The translations under genes were made by a program, and so were the position numbers. From positions 58,042,501 to 58,106,500 of the forward strand of contig NW_026947496.1 of assembly GCF_034190915.1 (NCBI RefSeq): a stretch of DNA of 64,000 nt, in the 5' to 3' direction. Of this stretch, positions 16,879 through 29,332 are shown one piece after another. The notes under the pieces are model-generated. The model was not told the DNA's origin, made no database searches, and saw nothing but the letters and a program-made list of their open reading frames with translations. Each line of letters opens with the position of its first letter. The first letter of the stretch is position 1. This DNA is from Cavia porcellus (taxonomy: Eukaryota; Chordata; Mammalia; Rodentia; Caviidae).

Positions 16879-19326
16879 ATGCAGGACACATTGTTCCTAG
16901 TAATTCCCCTTGGAACACACCTATCTTTGTTATCCGGAAAAGGTCAGGAAAGTGGAGGCTGCTACAAGACCTTAGGGCAATAAATAAGACAATGGTCTTG
17001 AAGGGGCCTCTACAGCCTGGCCTCCCCTCAGTGCCATTCCTTTAGGATTTTTAAAAATTGTCATAGATCTTAAAGATTGCTTTTTCTCTATTCCTTTACA
17101 TCCAAAGGACCAAAAGCGTTTTGCCTTCAGTCTCCCATCAATTAATTTTAAAGCCCCTATGCAGAGATTTCAATGGAGGGTTTTGCCACAAGGTATGGCC
17201 AACTCCCCAACACTATGCCAGTCTTTTGTAGCCACTGCAATACAGTCAGTCAGAGATCATTGGCCACATATCTATATTATTCATTACATGGACGATATCC
17301 TCTTGGCAGGAGATGATCAAAACCAAACCCTAAGGTGCTACCAGGACTTACAGGTTGCCTTACAAGAGGCTGGACTTCAAATAGCCCCTGATAAAGTACA
17401 GCTTACTGATCCATATACTTACTTGGGTTTTCAATTATGTGGCACTCAAATACTCTCTGTAAGGCCCCAACTGAGGCTTGATGGCCTCAGAACACTTCAT
17501 GACTTCCAAAAACTATTGGGAGATATTAATTGGCTCATACCATTTTTAAAACTAACTAAACATGATTTACAGCCCCTTTATGCACTGCTTCGGGGAGACA
17601 TAGATCCAACTTCCCCCGAGAGCTTACACCTGATGCCAGGAGAGCGCTCAGTAAAGTAGAAGAGGCTATTGCTCAACAAACTGTTTCCTTTATGGACTAC
17701 AATGAGCCTTTACAGTTTCTCATTTTTAATACAAAGCTTTGCCCTACAGCAGTGTTCTGGCAACAAGCTCCCCTCATGTGGGTCCATTTACCAGTCTCTC
17801 CAAAAAGAACACTTTTGCCTTATTTCCAAGCTGTCTCAGACCTAATAATCCAGGGTAGAAAGCTGGGAAAATGTTACTTTGGCAAAGAACCAGATATTAT
17901 CATTCAACCTTTTACAAAAGACCAAATAGATTGGCTACTTCAGAGTACTGAAGTGTGGCCTATTGCCTTAGCTTCCTATTCAGGGACTATTGACAATCAT
18001 TACCCTCCAAATAAGCTAGTTGACTTTGCTAATCGTCACTCATTTATATTCCCTAAAGTCACAGCTTCACAACCCCTTCCGGGTGCCCTGGTTTTATTCA
18101 CTGATGGCTCATCCTCTGGAAGAGCTGCTTATGTATCTCAAGACAATGTTTCTACCCTCCAGGCAGATACTTCCTCTGCACAATTAGCAGAGTTAGAAGC
18201 TATTCTTGCAGCTTTTGCTGCTTACTATGACCAACCATTTAATTTGTATACTGACAGTGCTTACCTTGCTCAGTCTGTTCCATTATTAGAGACTGTTGCT
18301 ATTATATGTCATGCTTCCCCAGCTGCAAATCTGTTCAAACAATTACAATGCTTCATACGGCTTCGCTGTCATAAGTTCTTTATCGGTCATCTGCGAGCTC
18401 ATTCCAACCTCCCAGGGCCTCTTGCCCAAGGAAATCATTTGGCTGATGTTGCTGTACGAGCACAGGTTTTTATGGCTCAGGACTCCAAGGTGTCTGAGGC
18501 CCAACAAGCCCACCAGCTACATCACCTCAATGCTCACACCCTCCGCCTTCTCTACAAAATTACCCGTGAGCAAGCCAGACAAATTGTAAAAAATTGCCCA
18601 TCTTGTGCTATCCACTCACCTGTTCAACACCTAGGAGTCAACCCTAGAGGTTTAATTCCTAACGCCTTATGGCAAATGGATGTTACCCATTTCAATGAGT
18701 TTGGCAATCTAAAATATGTACATGTCATCATTGACACTTATAGTGCCTTCATTTTTGCCACTCTCCAGACTGGAGAAGCTGCTAAACACATTATAGCCCA
18801 TATGCTGTCAGCCTTCTCAGTTCTGGGATGTCCTCAACAGCTTAAGACCGATAATGGCCCTGGCTATACCAGCACCTCCTTTGCTCAATTTTGTAAAAGC
18901 CTTAATATCCTCCACACCACAGGTATACCTTACAATCCTCAGGGACAAGGCATTGTTGAACGTGCGCATCGTTCTCTTAAATTCACCATAGATAAAATAA
19001 AAAGGGAGACATGGTACCCCACCCAGGGGTCCCCTAGAAATGTCCTTTCACATGCTCTTTTTATTTTAAATTTTCTGACCCTGGATGCTTCAGGCTGCTC
19101 CGCAGCATCTCGGTTTTGGCATACTCAGACTCAAACACGGTTTGCATCTGTTTTATGGAGAGACCCACTAACCAATGTGTGGAATGGCCCTGATCCAGTC
19201 CTTATCTGGGGACGAGGTTCAGTGTGTGTTTACTCTCAACAAGATAGAGAAGCTAGATGGCTACCTGAACGCCTTGTAAAGCAAGTAGACAGTTCTTCAA
19301 AGACCCCATGTAACGCCCAGGAATAA
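16810..19326 (+). pseudogene. pol: pol of outer provirus (RT-RNase H-integrase) with two frameshifts
   Basis: Betaretrovirus-type pol lying in three successive frames. From about 16810 to 17045 comes the RT N-terminus (fingers). After a shift near 17030 the RT palm follows, with LPQGMANSP and YMDD (about 17285-17300), up to 17659. After a second shift near 17640 the rest runs to 19326: RT connection, RNase H (FTDGSS, YTDSAY, GNHLAD) and integrase with CPSC, D in WQMDV, D in KTDNG and E 36 residues on (GIVERAH). The last block, about 544 codons from the ATG at 17692, is uninterrupted, so integrase and RNase H look intact though RT is broken. The breaks are described only. The sequence is clearly related to but diverged from the inner pol. 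Confidence 0.9.
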
Positions 19327-19900
19327 TGTTATTTCCTGAGGCACAATCCCCTGTGTTCTCTTACAGGTGACACATCTCCCTGGAGCCTTATGCTGCTTAG
19401 CCAGCCTTCTTGAGCCACACCACACCCATGGTGGATTTTGACCCCTGCCAAACAGACTGCAACTGCTGACAGCCATGCACAGAACCCCATGACTGTGGAA
19501 GAGGCTCTTCTCGGTCTGGAGGAACATACGCCAGCCAAATAGACTGCATCCAGTGTTATACAAGGCATGCTCCAAGACACAGGAGAATGACTTCATACAG
19601 AGACACCAACAAATGACTGTCAACCCCTTCTCCTTGATTTTGGGGGGGGGGAGTTTTTCCCTTACCTAGTCCCACTTTTGGGTCCCCTAGCTGACCTATT
19701 GTTTCTCATTTCTGTGAGTCTTGTATTTTTCAGAGGATTATGATGTTCATTAATAACCGGATAGACGCATTTATGGCAAAGCCCATTCAGGTACACTACC
19801 ATCAGCTGGAGATGACAGATCAACAAACCTACAGGGAAGGAATTCCCACGAGTGGCCCATATGATGATGCGGCCTGACTGCCCTGGGGCAATGGACAGGC
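19327..19900 (+). other. Outer provirus 3' region without env
   Basis: From the pol stop toward the CTE-like element there is no env frame. The best frames are about 60-108 codons, mostly on the wrong strand, with no furin site, fusion peptide or anchor. A G run occurs at 19642-19650. Env appears to have been deleted or never present, as in IAP- and MusD-type elements. Confidence 0.7.
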
Positions 19901-20065
19901 AGTCAGAGACGGGCAACTAGGACATGCATGTTAATTCCAACGGCCACCTAAGACAGGCACAGGACCAACTGCTGTTCTGCAAGCCCATGACGGGTAAGGC
20001 CTGGTTGGGTTCATGCAATGAGGTCCTTGACCTAAGACAGACGCTGTCCTCACAGGGCCTGCCAT
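19901..20065 (+). promoter_or_regulatory. Constitutive transport element (MPMV/SRV type), outer provirus
   Basis: Four conserved blocks occur in the order known from MPMV/SRV: gacgggcaac (19908-19917), cctaagacagg (19947-19957), gacgggtaagg (19989-19999) and cctaagacag (20031-20040). They are spaced at about 40 nt and end 58 nt before the 3' LTR. In MPMV these pairs form two identical internal loops in a long hairpin and bind TAP/NXF1, exporting unspliced RNA. A CTE-related element is also known in mouse IAP. Folding was not computed; the first block has one altered position. Confidence 0.8.
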
Positions 20066-20084
20066 ACTCTTAATTAAATAATAT

Positions 20085-20098
20085 AAAAAGGGAGGAGA
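20085..20098 (+). other. Outer provirus polypurine tract
   Basis: aaaaagggaggaga followed directly by tg of the 3' LTR at 20099: standard position and composition for the plus-strand primer. Confidence 0.88.
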
Positions 20099-20431
20099 TG
20101 TAGGGAGCCGAGTGACAGGCATTGCTGCCTAGATGTCTCTCTCTCTCTCTCCTATGGGCACTGCGTCTGCCTACATTAACCATAATCCTCTTCTGCTTAC
20201 GTCACTTATCCGGATGTGATGGTAACCCTGTTGTATTCATCTGTTTAACCTCTTCCTGTCCCAGCTCCCGCCCTTAGCCTATAAAAGGTGTGATTATTTT
20301 CTCAATAAACCGGAGGCTTGATTGGGTTAACATCAACTTGCCTTCGTCTCTTTTTGTCTCCCCCATGTCTTTTATTTAATCCCCGTTTCTCCTCCAGGAG
20401 TTCCGAACTTGTTGATCTGCAGGCCGGATCA
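20099..20431 (+). repeat. Outer provirus 3' LTR (333 bp, intact)
   Basis: Begins tgtagggagccgag and ends ccggatca, followed by cagtat (20432-20437). CRE-like site 20197-20204, TATA box 20280-20286, poly(A) signal 20304-20309. It preserves the uninterrupted caggag site into which the inner element went in the 5' copy. Confidence 0.95.
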
Positions 20432-20756
20432 CAGTATAATATTAAGATGTTCTTATAACACATACTGAATTGAATTGAAGCTGAGAAAATAACAAATCCA
20501 TTTGTACCCAGAATTCCTCTCCTCAAACAAAGCTACCATGATTGATATTCTGCTTACCACATTTGACTGTAGAGGATGAAAAGAAAATTTAAACTCAGAA
20601 AAAAAAATCGAAGAAGAAGAGAGGAGGACTTTGAGGTATGAATAAAATAAACCTGGCTCAAGTTCAGGTGAATACTCTCAATTTTTTGTTCTTAATAGTT
20701 ATTGAACATCTATCCCCAAAATAGGAATATCAAAATTTTAAGTTATTTACAGTAAA

Positions 20757-21301
20757 TGTCCATTAATCTCAATTTGCACTTTCCTCAGTTTCAGTAATAC
20801 AAGTCCAGTTGTGGCCCCAAAATATTAAATAGAATATTTCAAATATAATCAATACACACATTTCAGATTGCATACTGTTCTACGTAACACAATGAAATCT
20901 CCTGCCATGTTGCATTATCCTGCCGGAATGTGATACATTTCCTTTTACAACAAGTCCATGCTATGTGCACTACCTGCTCCTCGGTCACTTAGCAGTCACC
21001 TCAAGTGTCACATCCTCTGTTGAGATATCACAGTGCTTGGGTTCATGTGTCCCTTAATAATATCCTAAAGTAAGCCTAATGATGGTGGCAGTTGGATTAT
21101 ATATCAAAGTGCTTTCTTGAAGGGAAAGAATGAAAGTGTGGTATGCTATTTTGATATCAACCACATTCATTTAACTTTCATCATAGAACATTGTGGTGAT
21201 TGTTCTATTTTATTATTGTTGTTATCCATCTCTTATTGCATCAGTATTATAAAGTTACCTTTATCATAGGTATGTATGCACAGAGAGAAAAATAAAACTT
21301 G

Positions 21302-21345
<44 letters not shown>

Positions 21346-21415
21346 TTCAGTGGGCTTATTTTTAGGCACCCCTTGGAGGGCTTACAATGTATCTCCCAGA
21401 AGGGGAAACTCCATG
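20757..21415 (+). mobile_element. Tigger1-like DNA transposon relic
   Basis: The sequence resembles the human Tigger1 (pogo/TcMar) consensus as I remember it. Good matches are the stretches around ggtcacttagcagtcacctc, atatcacagtgcttgggttc and ttatcataggtatgtatgca, in the right order, with a shortened transposase region. A (TA)n expansion sits inside at 21304-21343. No transposase frame survives. Confidence 0.6.
21304..21343. repeat. (TA)n microsatellite
   Basis: About 20 uninterrupted TA units, within the Tigger relic. Confidence 0.95.
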
Positions 21416-21639
21416 TTGGTACTATCTCATGAAGTTATGAATTAATTGATTTAATTATTTATTTAAAAATACTTTGTTATCCTCTACAAGGTGCCAGACT
21501 CTGATCTATGTACCAAGGAATCAATAACCAAAAAACAAGTCAAAATAAAAGATTTTTGATTTGCAATCACACAATCCAGTTATTTCAATAAGTAAGAAAG
21601 ATAAAATGTGAGTAGAATATGTCCTACATGTGGCTGATT

Positions 21640-22065
21640 AATGCAAAAAGGAACTTAACTCAAGAACATGTTGGAGGGAATTTTAGAAAAGCTAATCAGA
21701 ATACACCTCCCTGGGAACTTGGGTCTTAAATAAATGCGTGAAGGAATTAAGGGAGAAGGAGGACACATGGTTGGGAAGCTTCCCGTGGAGAAAGACTGCG
21801 GAGGCCGAGGAGCTAAGCCATGCCTGGTGTCAGAGGCTGACGTGCTGGGGCAGAGGTCAGCAGGAAGACAGCAACGAATGGCATTAGACAGACAGCAAGA
21901 GTGAGGACAAGAAGAGCCTGAGGTCAGAATGTGACTCCTGGTCTTGCTACAGTGAGAACTCCAGAGGAGCTTATGGAGAGACTGGCTTACTTTTAAGGGG
22001 ATCCTTTTTATCTACTGGGATAAACAAGTTTGGTAAAGCACAACTGAGAGAGGAATTAGATTACA
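21640..22065. repeat. Old mammalian interspersed repeat, left part (unnamed)
   Basis: Phrasing such as gtgagaactccagagg, ttttaaggggatcc and cctgaggtcagaatg recalls a common old mammalian repeat that I recognise by pattern but cannot name. It seems to resume at 22600-23500 after a Tigger-like insertion, and a relative lies at 28680-28990. Confidence 0.35.
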
Positions 22066-22069
22066 GCTG

Positions 22070-22405
22070 TCCCTATTTATCCACAATTTTGCTTTTCTGG
22101 GCTTTCAATTACAAGTTTTCAACTGGAGAAAACTTCAACTGGAGTTTTCAACTAGAGAATCTCAGTTCATAAGTTTTAAAGTTTTCATGTTTTATGATAA
22201 TTCATAAGTTTTAAATTACTTTTATTAGTGTATTGTTATAATTCTATTTTTATTATTGATATTTCTTAAATTCTGCGTACCTAATTCATAAATTAAACTT
22301 TTTCATAAATATGTATATATAGACAAGCACATAGCGCATATATAATTTATTACTGTCTATGGTTCCAAGCATTCAGTGGGCATTTTAGAATGTATCTCTG
22401 GATGA
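22070..22405 (+). mobile_element. Tigger-family non-autonomous relic
   Basis: Starts tgtccctatttatccacaat and ends with attcagtgggcattttagaa. These resemble the terminal parts of Tigger elements (start ...tacttatcagcggttt, end ...ggaacgtatcccc) with the middle missing. It also shares aattaaactttttcataaat with that family. Confidence 0.5.
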
Positions 22406-22599
22406 GTGAAAGGAGACAGCTCTTTTGGAGTATGCTAGACATAGTGGTTTGGATGACAGAACAATGAGAATGGAGTGGATTCTGAATATGTTTTGAAGTT
22501 AGAGAATTTATTGGTAGAGTAAATATGTAGCGTATGTGAAGGGGAATGGTTAAGGAAGACAACAAGACTTGGGTACTGAAGTTAAAGAAAAAATATTAA

Positions 22600-23500
22600 T
22601 CAGGAAAAACCTACAGGATATGAAGGTTACAGGGAAAAACCAAGGGTTAGAAAGGATGAGCTAAATTGTAGCTATATTCCAGTGAGTTCTTAGCCTCTCA
22701 GGTGGGAAAAACAAGTGCAAATACGGATCTCAAGAGAGAGTTCATAATGGGAAGAGGAATTTCCGAGATGACAACCTAGAGAAAAAAATTGTAAATTTAT
22801 ACTCATTAGTATATATTAATTATACATATTAATAGATCGCACTGTGGAATTTCTTTAAATGCATATATCATATCATGATTATATCCACCTTCCCACAATT
22901 GCTATCTTACGTCAATCAGGAGTGGTGCTAAATAGAAAACAGAAGAAGTCCTAGGACTGAGCTGTGGTTATGACAACATAGAAAAGTTGGGAAGAAGAAC
23001 TAGTCTAAGAGAGTGATCCTGAGAGAGAAGTGCAGGATGCAAATTAGGTAAACAAGATGCAAAAATGGAGGCAAAATAAAATTTTCAAGAAAAAAAGAAC
23101 TTAGCTATCATAGGGTTAACTGCATAGAGACTTCAGTAATAACATGGAGGACCCTACTGACCCCTTACAGTGATAAGAATAAAAACTGATTGGAATAATA
23201 TCAAGAGGAATGGATCTAGAGCAGTTGGAAAAACTGGTTATAGACAATACTGTCAAGGAAAGAAAATGGGTGACAGCAGGAATAGCCGGACTAAGGGAGA
23301 GAATTTTCATTAACGCAAGATAAAGTCTCAAATGTATCTGTACCCCTCTGGGAAAGATATATTAGATATTTTAAAAACTGTTTTAAAATGGAGAGGGGAG
23401 ATTGCCTCAGTAGTGTGACAGAGCAAGAGAGAAAGAGATTATTGTATAAATTCATCTTAGTGAGGAGCCTGAACAATCGTTAACAGGTAATACATAAGCC
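22600..23500. repeat. Old mammalian interspersed repeat, right part (unnamed)
   Basis: Matches by eye the same remembered family as 21640-22065, for example aggactgagctgtggttatg, ggaggaccctactgacccc and aaaactgattggaat. No coding frame remains. Confidence 0.35.
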
Positions 23501-26500
23501 CAAGGGCAGGAAGATGGACAAACATGATTCATGAGTTTTATAGATTTTTTTTCTCTATGATTGCTTCCATTTCCTAGGAAAGTAGGACACAAGACCAACA
23601 CTTATGAGTAATAAGGGGGAAAATGCAATGAAAGTTTAGGGAATGGAGTAAGGTCTACAGTCAGCAATAGGAGTTTACTACTGAATCTGAAAAGGGCACT
23701 AGCATTATTTAGAAACTTCTAAAATTTCAGCATCACACACCAGCAAAATTTAGCAAAATGTAGTTCTGCATGTTAAAGACCAGAGACTAAGAGAGAGAGG
23801 AAGGCTAAGGCAGAATAAGATCTATTTTGACATTAATGATAAATTAAAAATCAAATAGGTCAGGGAATTTTGTGTCTTCCACAAAAAATTTCTACATTGT
23901 TGGTGGAGGCACTGAATCCATAGGGAGGTAAAGTTTGCTAGGGTTGAGGCTTTGTTAGGAGAGTAAATATGGGCGATGGAGCTGCAGGAGAACAATTATT
24001 ATAATACACTCAACTAATACCACACACAATTTGAACAGAACGTGAATAGAAGAGGAGGAAGGAGAGTGAGGCAGGGAGGATGAGACAGAGCACCTGAAAC
24101 AACATGGAGAAGGTCGCTGGAAAACAGGAGGCAAAACAGTAGATACAATGAAAAGATCACCTTTGTAGCTGCAGAAACTACAATGAATATGGTAATGCTG
24201 AGAAAGCAGCAGTGTACCAGGAAGAAATAGAACTATGAAGAAAGTGAGGGGCTGAGCTGAAGGCAGATGAAAAATAAAGGGGAGGTGAGTGATGCACTCG
24301 GACACTAACTGAAGCAGTTAGTGCTGAGTAATTTTGCTTCAAGCAAGAATGGCCTGGATGTGGGAGTGAAGCAGCATATCTAACCTGTCACCAGCTGTCA
24401 CGATGCACGGATGATAGGAGAGAAAAGAGCTACTTTTCTCTACTCGCTAAGAGTGTTTCAGAGAAAGGAGTGCTGTACGGTGAGAACAGGTTCTTGGGTA
24501 AGGAATAAGTGCATGAAGCTAAGAATATGAATTTGCTGATTGACCTAGAACTCCATAGTGCTCTTTGAAAAGGTTTTGAGAGGCAAGGTAGAGATCAGAA
24601 CAGACAATGGAATTAGTCTAGAGTGTGGAGGAGTGCAGTGATGGGGAACACCTTGACATCTTGTGTAAGTCACTATAAACAGGAGAAAGGGTATGCGGAT
24701 GGTGCAGAGGGGTGATATCAATAAAACTTTAGTGTAGAGGGGAAAGAGGAATAAAGAGGTCCTTGCCAGGAGGAAGCAGTATTCTGTGGTTCCCACTTGA
24801 CTCATGTCACTGGAGGCAGAGCATTCCTTGAAGTTGCTTGGCCCCTGATGAATGGAACCCTTTGGGGCTTGGATTTTCCTTTAAGCATAAATACTCTCTG
24901 GATCTAGGCATGTGGCAGCCTGCAAGGGGCCTGGTTATAAAATAGCACATTAGATTCTGTTACAATAAACTAATCCTAGAATATTGCAGACAGGTAAGAA
25001 TATCAGAAGGAAAAGGAAAATTACCAAAATAAACTTTCCTCAAGTATGAAAAATTGCTATAGATGGCAGGTATGCTGGTCAGTGTGCTAAAAAGGAGCAA
25101 AATGGTCACTTGTAATTGTGTTTTATACACTGCCAGAAATATAGCTTTAATTGCTGGTTTCGCCTGTGTTTTCTCCCTAATGAGCTGTTACGACTCTTGT
25201 AATTCTGATATTGAATGGACCTAATCTCGCCTATATTTCCCTTTTTCCTCTGAGTAAACCCAGACAGAGAATGAGGAACCTCAGGACATCCAGAGGCAGG
25301 AAAAATTAGGGCAAGCTCTGTCCAGTGTCAGAGATAAAACATAGAACAGGAAAGCCTTCGACTTATTCTTTTTTCCTCTGGTCTGAAACACTATTTTTAG
25401 GATTTAAATATGATCCGTGGAGGCCTAAAGAGGCCAATAATATCTTTGTAATTCCTTTAGTTTATGTTTTCATTAAACTGCCAGGGCTTCTTGGGATACC
25501 TGTATTTTAATGCCAAAACCTGAGCAAGCAGTTACAAGATCTGGGTTTCAACCTCTATGAGGCTTTACAATGGTTTCCCAAGGAACAAAGCCTATGATTT
25601 TATAGTTCAGCCTACATTTCATGTTGAAAAATTGCAATAAGCAATGAAATTTTTTACTGCTATATGAAATTGAAGGACAAAGAGCAAAATGCATTTCACA
25701 GTGCTGGATACAGTGTTTGATCACAGCCTGAGGGAATCAATGTGTCTTTAAAAACAAACTCTTAGGGCTCCTCAGGCAGAAAATTCAATCACTTGCTCAC
25801 CTACTCATCACATTTCTGTTGTACATTTGCCATGTGCTGGGTTCATCTCAAGGATCTAAATAGACTCTGAAAATAATGATCTGTAGGAGGAAAAATTCTA
25901 TTTTGAAAAATAAGAATAAAAAAATGTAGTTCAGTATTTCTCAGGTCTCTGTCAGGACACCATTATCCTGTTACAGATATGTAATTATTAATGGTGCATC
26001 AAAATATTAGTGCTCAAAAATACTAGATGAAAGTATACTTTATTCATAGAAAATTTATTAGATTAATGCATTAAAATTATTGCTTAGGTGTTTTCAGCAA
26101 TAATGACTACCCTAGTTTAAGCAAAAATAATAAAAAAAATACACAAAATGTATTGACTAATGGAATTCTGAAATTCAGGTGTAGTGTAGTTCCAGGCAGA
26201 GTTTGATCCAGAAGATGATCACACTTTCTCTTTAAATTCTGGGTTTGTGTCAACTATTGTATTTTCCTGGTTCTCCCCAACTCCTGAGCGTCTGGGAACT
26301 CGCCTCAAAAAATCACAATTTTGCAATGCATATGGAGAAAGAAGTACAGCTCTTCCTGCCCACCATGATCTCCATGTCAATCCCAGGAGATATCCTCTTA
26401 ACTGTGTGAGCTATTTTCCCAAACAAAACTCTCAATTAGTCATGGTCATGGTCATTGTAGCTAGAAGTAGACAGTGTATGTAAGGGACTGATCTGTCTCT

Positions 26501-26820
26501 GGAATCAAAGAGTGGTTAGTGCCCAAAAGGAAATGCTGGGGAGAAAATAAAAGCAATACAAGCCATGACACTGAACATGGTGGATGGAACCGCAGCATCC
26601 AATGTCCAGTGGGTAGATTAATCATGGTACATCTATACAACAACCTTAAGTGGCTATTATAATTGTGTTTCTAAACAATATGAGATATAATGAAACTATG
26701 TTTTAAATATGTCAATAAAGAGTAGATATAGAACAATATTTTCATATTACAGAATATATATTAATGAAAGTATCTTTTCTGTCCTTTCAAATTTCCCCAT
26801 ATCTTTTTCTATCTCTTTCT
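23501..26820. other. Non-coding interval, no gene seen
   Basis: Purine-rich on the + strand around 23950-24800, which yields Ser/Leu-rich minus-strand frames of up to 116 codons with no recognisable domain. No SINE or LTR recognised here. Confidence 0.45.
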
Positions 26821-26826
26821 AATACT

Positions 26827-26849
26827 GATATATATATATATATATATAT
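26827..26849. repeat. (TA)n microsatellite
   Basis: About 11 TA units in an AT-rich stretch. Confidence 0.9.
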
Positions 26850-27673
26850 GTAATGATATTTATATAAATATACTCATAAGTATAGGTATAGATATATCGC
26901 AGACAAACAGTAATATATTTAAATACACTAACATATTAAGTGTCACTATCCCTGGGAGTCATTTGTTCTTAGTTCATCATGTATCACCTAAATTTTTATA
27001 ATAAAATGTCTTATTTTTGAAATCAAAGAGAAAAAAAAAACTATCATGCTAAAATATAAACCTGGCGGTTCAGGCTTATTTCCAAAGTAAAACACTGCTA
27101 TCAGGCATCTCTTGCAATACTTTTTAATTGGCAAATAGAATGCAGGTCAATTCTTCCTTAGGCTGAATTGCAGTATATTCCCTAGTAGTTTATGATTTTA
27201 TATTCAGTGTGGTTCCTCATATTATTTAGAAATTACAAAATGAGACTAAAGAAGTATTAGACTTATATCTGAAACCTGACCTTTCTACGCCAAGTAAGAC
27301 CTTCCTACAATATGAATTCTTATTTTAAATTGAGAAATAGTTTTTCAAGAAATTCTTCAACCACAAAGACAATGATGTTCTTTTTGCCATTTTACAGTCC
27401 CGATTTCAGTGAAATACAATACGTACAATAAAAAACAGATGGAGAAAACAAAACAAGAAAATACTCAGAATGAGGATAACACTGATTAAAGTATAATATT
27501 TTGTCTAGTGGTATGAAATTATCTTTTCAGAGAAAGTACTTGTCAGAGGAACTGTTTTGCAACTTTTTAAATTTCTTTTGTCATGTATAAGTATTAAATC
27601 TTCCTTACTACAAAGTGAAGTTTTGAAATCTCCAAAACTATTTTAAATGATGTAGATATATTATTTCTTTTAT

Positions 27674-27750
27674 TAATTTTTTTTTTCCTGGAATTGGGAA
27701 TTGAACTCAGGACCTTGTGTTTACCAGGCAGGCACCATGCCTCAGCCCAG
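27674..27750 (-). repeat. ID-like tRNA-derived SINE
   Basis: T-rich tail, then an inverted B box (gggaattgaactcag), accaggcaggcaccatgcc and a degenerate inverted A box. Old copy without clear flanking duplications. Confidence 0.6.
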
Positions 27751-28679
27751 TACATTAGTTCTTGATTGATTCAAATTTTTTTATGAAGAGCGGGATGATC
27801 AATTTTAATGGAATTGTCCTTTCTGTCCTTTCAAATCTTCCTGTATCTCTAATACTGAAATATTCACTAAGTTTCTGTAATACTACTGAGTTGGAGAGTT
27901 TAGCATACCAATACAAGAGTGGAAGAGTTATTTGTTTATAAAAACATTTTCCTATTTCAACATAAATATTTTCTAGTACAGGAAACATTGAATAAGAATT
28001 CATTCATCCCTAGTTTCTGGAATTGCTTCCCAAATAAACTTATTACTTATAGACTTTTATGTCAGGGTCTAAATTTCTGTTGAAATCTAAGCTAGCATGC
28101 CTATATTTGGCTGACTGTAATTCGTATAAGAAGCCTTCCCATAGCAGGAGGCCTATACACTGAATAGGTTCAAATGTTCTACCTTTTAGGAAATAGAAAT
28201 TAGGAAGTATTCAGAGAAGATCAAACAAAGCAAAGCATGCTTATATAGGATCTGGTAGATTGAATTAGAGTTTATAAGGAGTGAAGATATAGAGTTTCTA
28301 GAAATGGATCAGCATAACAAAAATAGTTGCGATGTAAAGATGCATGGCTTAAGTAAAAAATGACATGTAATCCAGTTTGTCTTAAACCATGAGCAGAAAT
28401 AAGAAAAATACAACAGTGATGAATACAACAAGGTCCAAGCAAACAAACAAACAACACTGAGAATAAGAAGTAACAGAAAGCATCTTTCAAATACAGCAAG
28501 CAGGAAAAGACATCTTGGGGATGCAGGATTTGGGTGGCGAGCTGAATTAAACACAGAATGCACTATGTGAATATCTAGAGTCAAGTCGATTTAGACAAAG
28601 AGAACATCAGTAGAAAAGCTGTGTGACAAAGTCATGTTTTTCATGCTTGTGGAGGAACAAGATGGCTAAGGTAATGGGA

Positions 28680-28990
28680 ACAATAAGGGGGCAGTGTTAA
28701 GAGGCAAGGTCGTGAGAAAAACTGGAGACCGAGCAGGTGGGATTTGTGAGTCTACGGTAAGGAGTCTGAATTTTATTCTAGTACGTTGAGAAGATCTCAC
28801 TCGGTGTTTTTGCAGAAGAGTGATTTGGTATAATTATAATTTTAGAAGATTACTTGGCTGCTGTAGATACTGAGTAGCAGACAGGGCATAAAAATGAAGC
28901 AGAATATCATTAGGAGACCCAGTAGTTTAGGCAATAAAATATGGCAGTGTGGTATAGGATGTTATCAGTCATGATGCTCAAAATTAAATA
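28680..28990 (+). repeat. Old mammalian interspersed repeat (unnamed)
   Basis: The run gagtctgaattttattctag, gaagagtgatttgg, attacttggctgctgtagat resembles the 'gtgacatgatctgattt...actctggctgctgtg' repeat of many mammalian genomes. Same remembered family as 21640-23500. Confidence 0.4.
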
Positions 28991-29184
28991 CTTTAAAGTG
29001 TGACCTAAGAGAACTTGCTGATCAACTGTATGTACAATGAAAGGGAAAGTCAATAATAACTTCTAAAATTTAAGACCAATAAACCTGTGTTCTAAAATAC
29101 ATCCTTCATATGTCTAAGTGTGTGTAGGCAAATAGTCTTCATGATAAGCTCAGAAAATGTTAGCACTATGAACACCTCTGTGTG

Positions 29185-29290
29185 CAAATGAGGAAATAAG
29201 GCACTGGGGAGATCGATGACTTGCTACAACTACACTGCTAATACTTGACAAAGGTGGGATTCAAGTCCAGGCACCTGGCTCCACAACACT
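29185..29290 (+). repeat. MIR SINE relic
   Basis: aaatgaggaaataaggcact ... gacttgctacaactacactgc ... gggattcaagtccaggcacc follows the MIR core (gaggaaactgaggc, taacttgcccaaggtcac, ggattcgaacccagg) in order. Confidence 0.7.
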
Positions 29291-29332
29291 ATTCACAACA
29301 CTACTCCTAAATGCCTATTAGTAGTACTAGTG

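Larger units (their letters stand above)
6844..20431 (+). mobile_element. Outer provirus: defective class II (ERVK-like) retrovirus, interrupted by a second provirus
   Basis: LTR-bounded element on the + strand, about 4.74 kb once the inner insertion (7146-15995) is removed. Order: 5' LTR (split), PBS, leader, partial gag, RT-RNase H-integrase, CTE-like RNA element, polypurine tract, 3' LTR. The 333-bp LTRs differ at a single visible position (a at 7033, g at 20288) and are flanked by cagtat on both sides. The coding part is defective: CA, NC, dUTPase and protease are missing, pol has two frameshifts, and there is no env. Near-identical LTRs around such a decayed body suggest that it moved as an already defective RNA using proteins supplied in trans, as defective mouse IAP and ETn elements do. 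Confidence 0.93.

Noticed and set aside
19297..19623. Minus-strand frames (83-108 codons) after outer pol as an env remnant
   Set aside because: Wrong strand and no furin site, fusion peptide or anchor.
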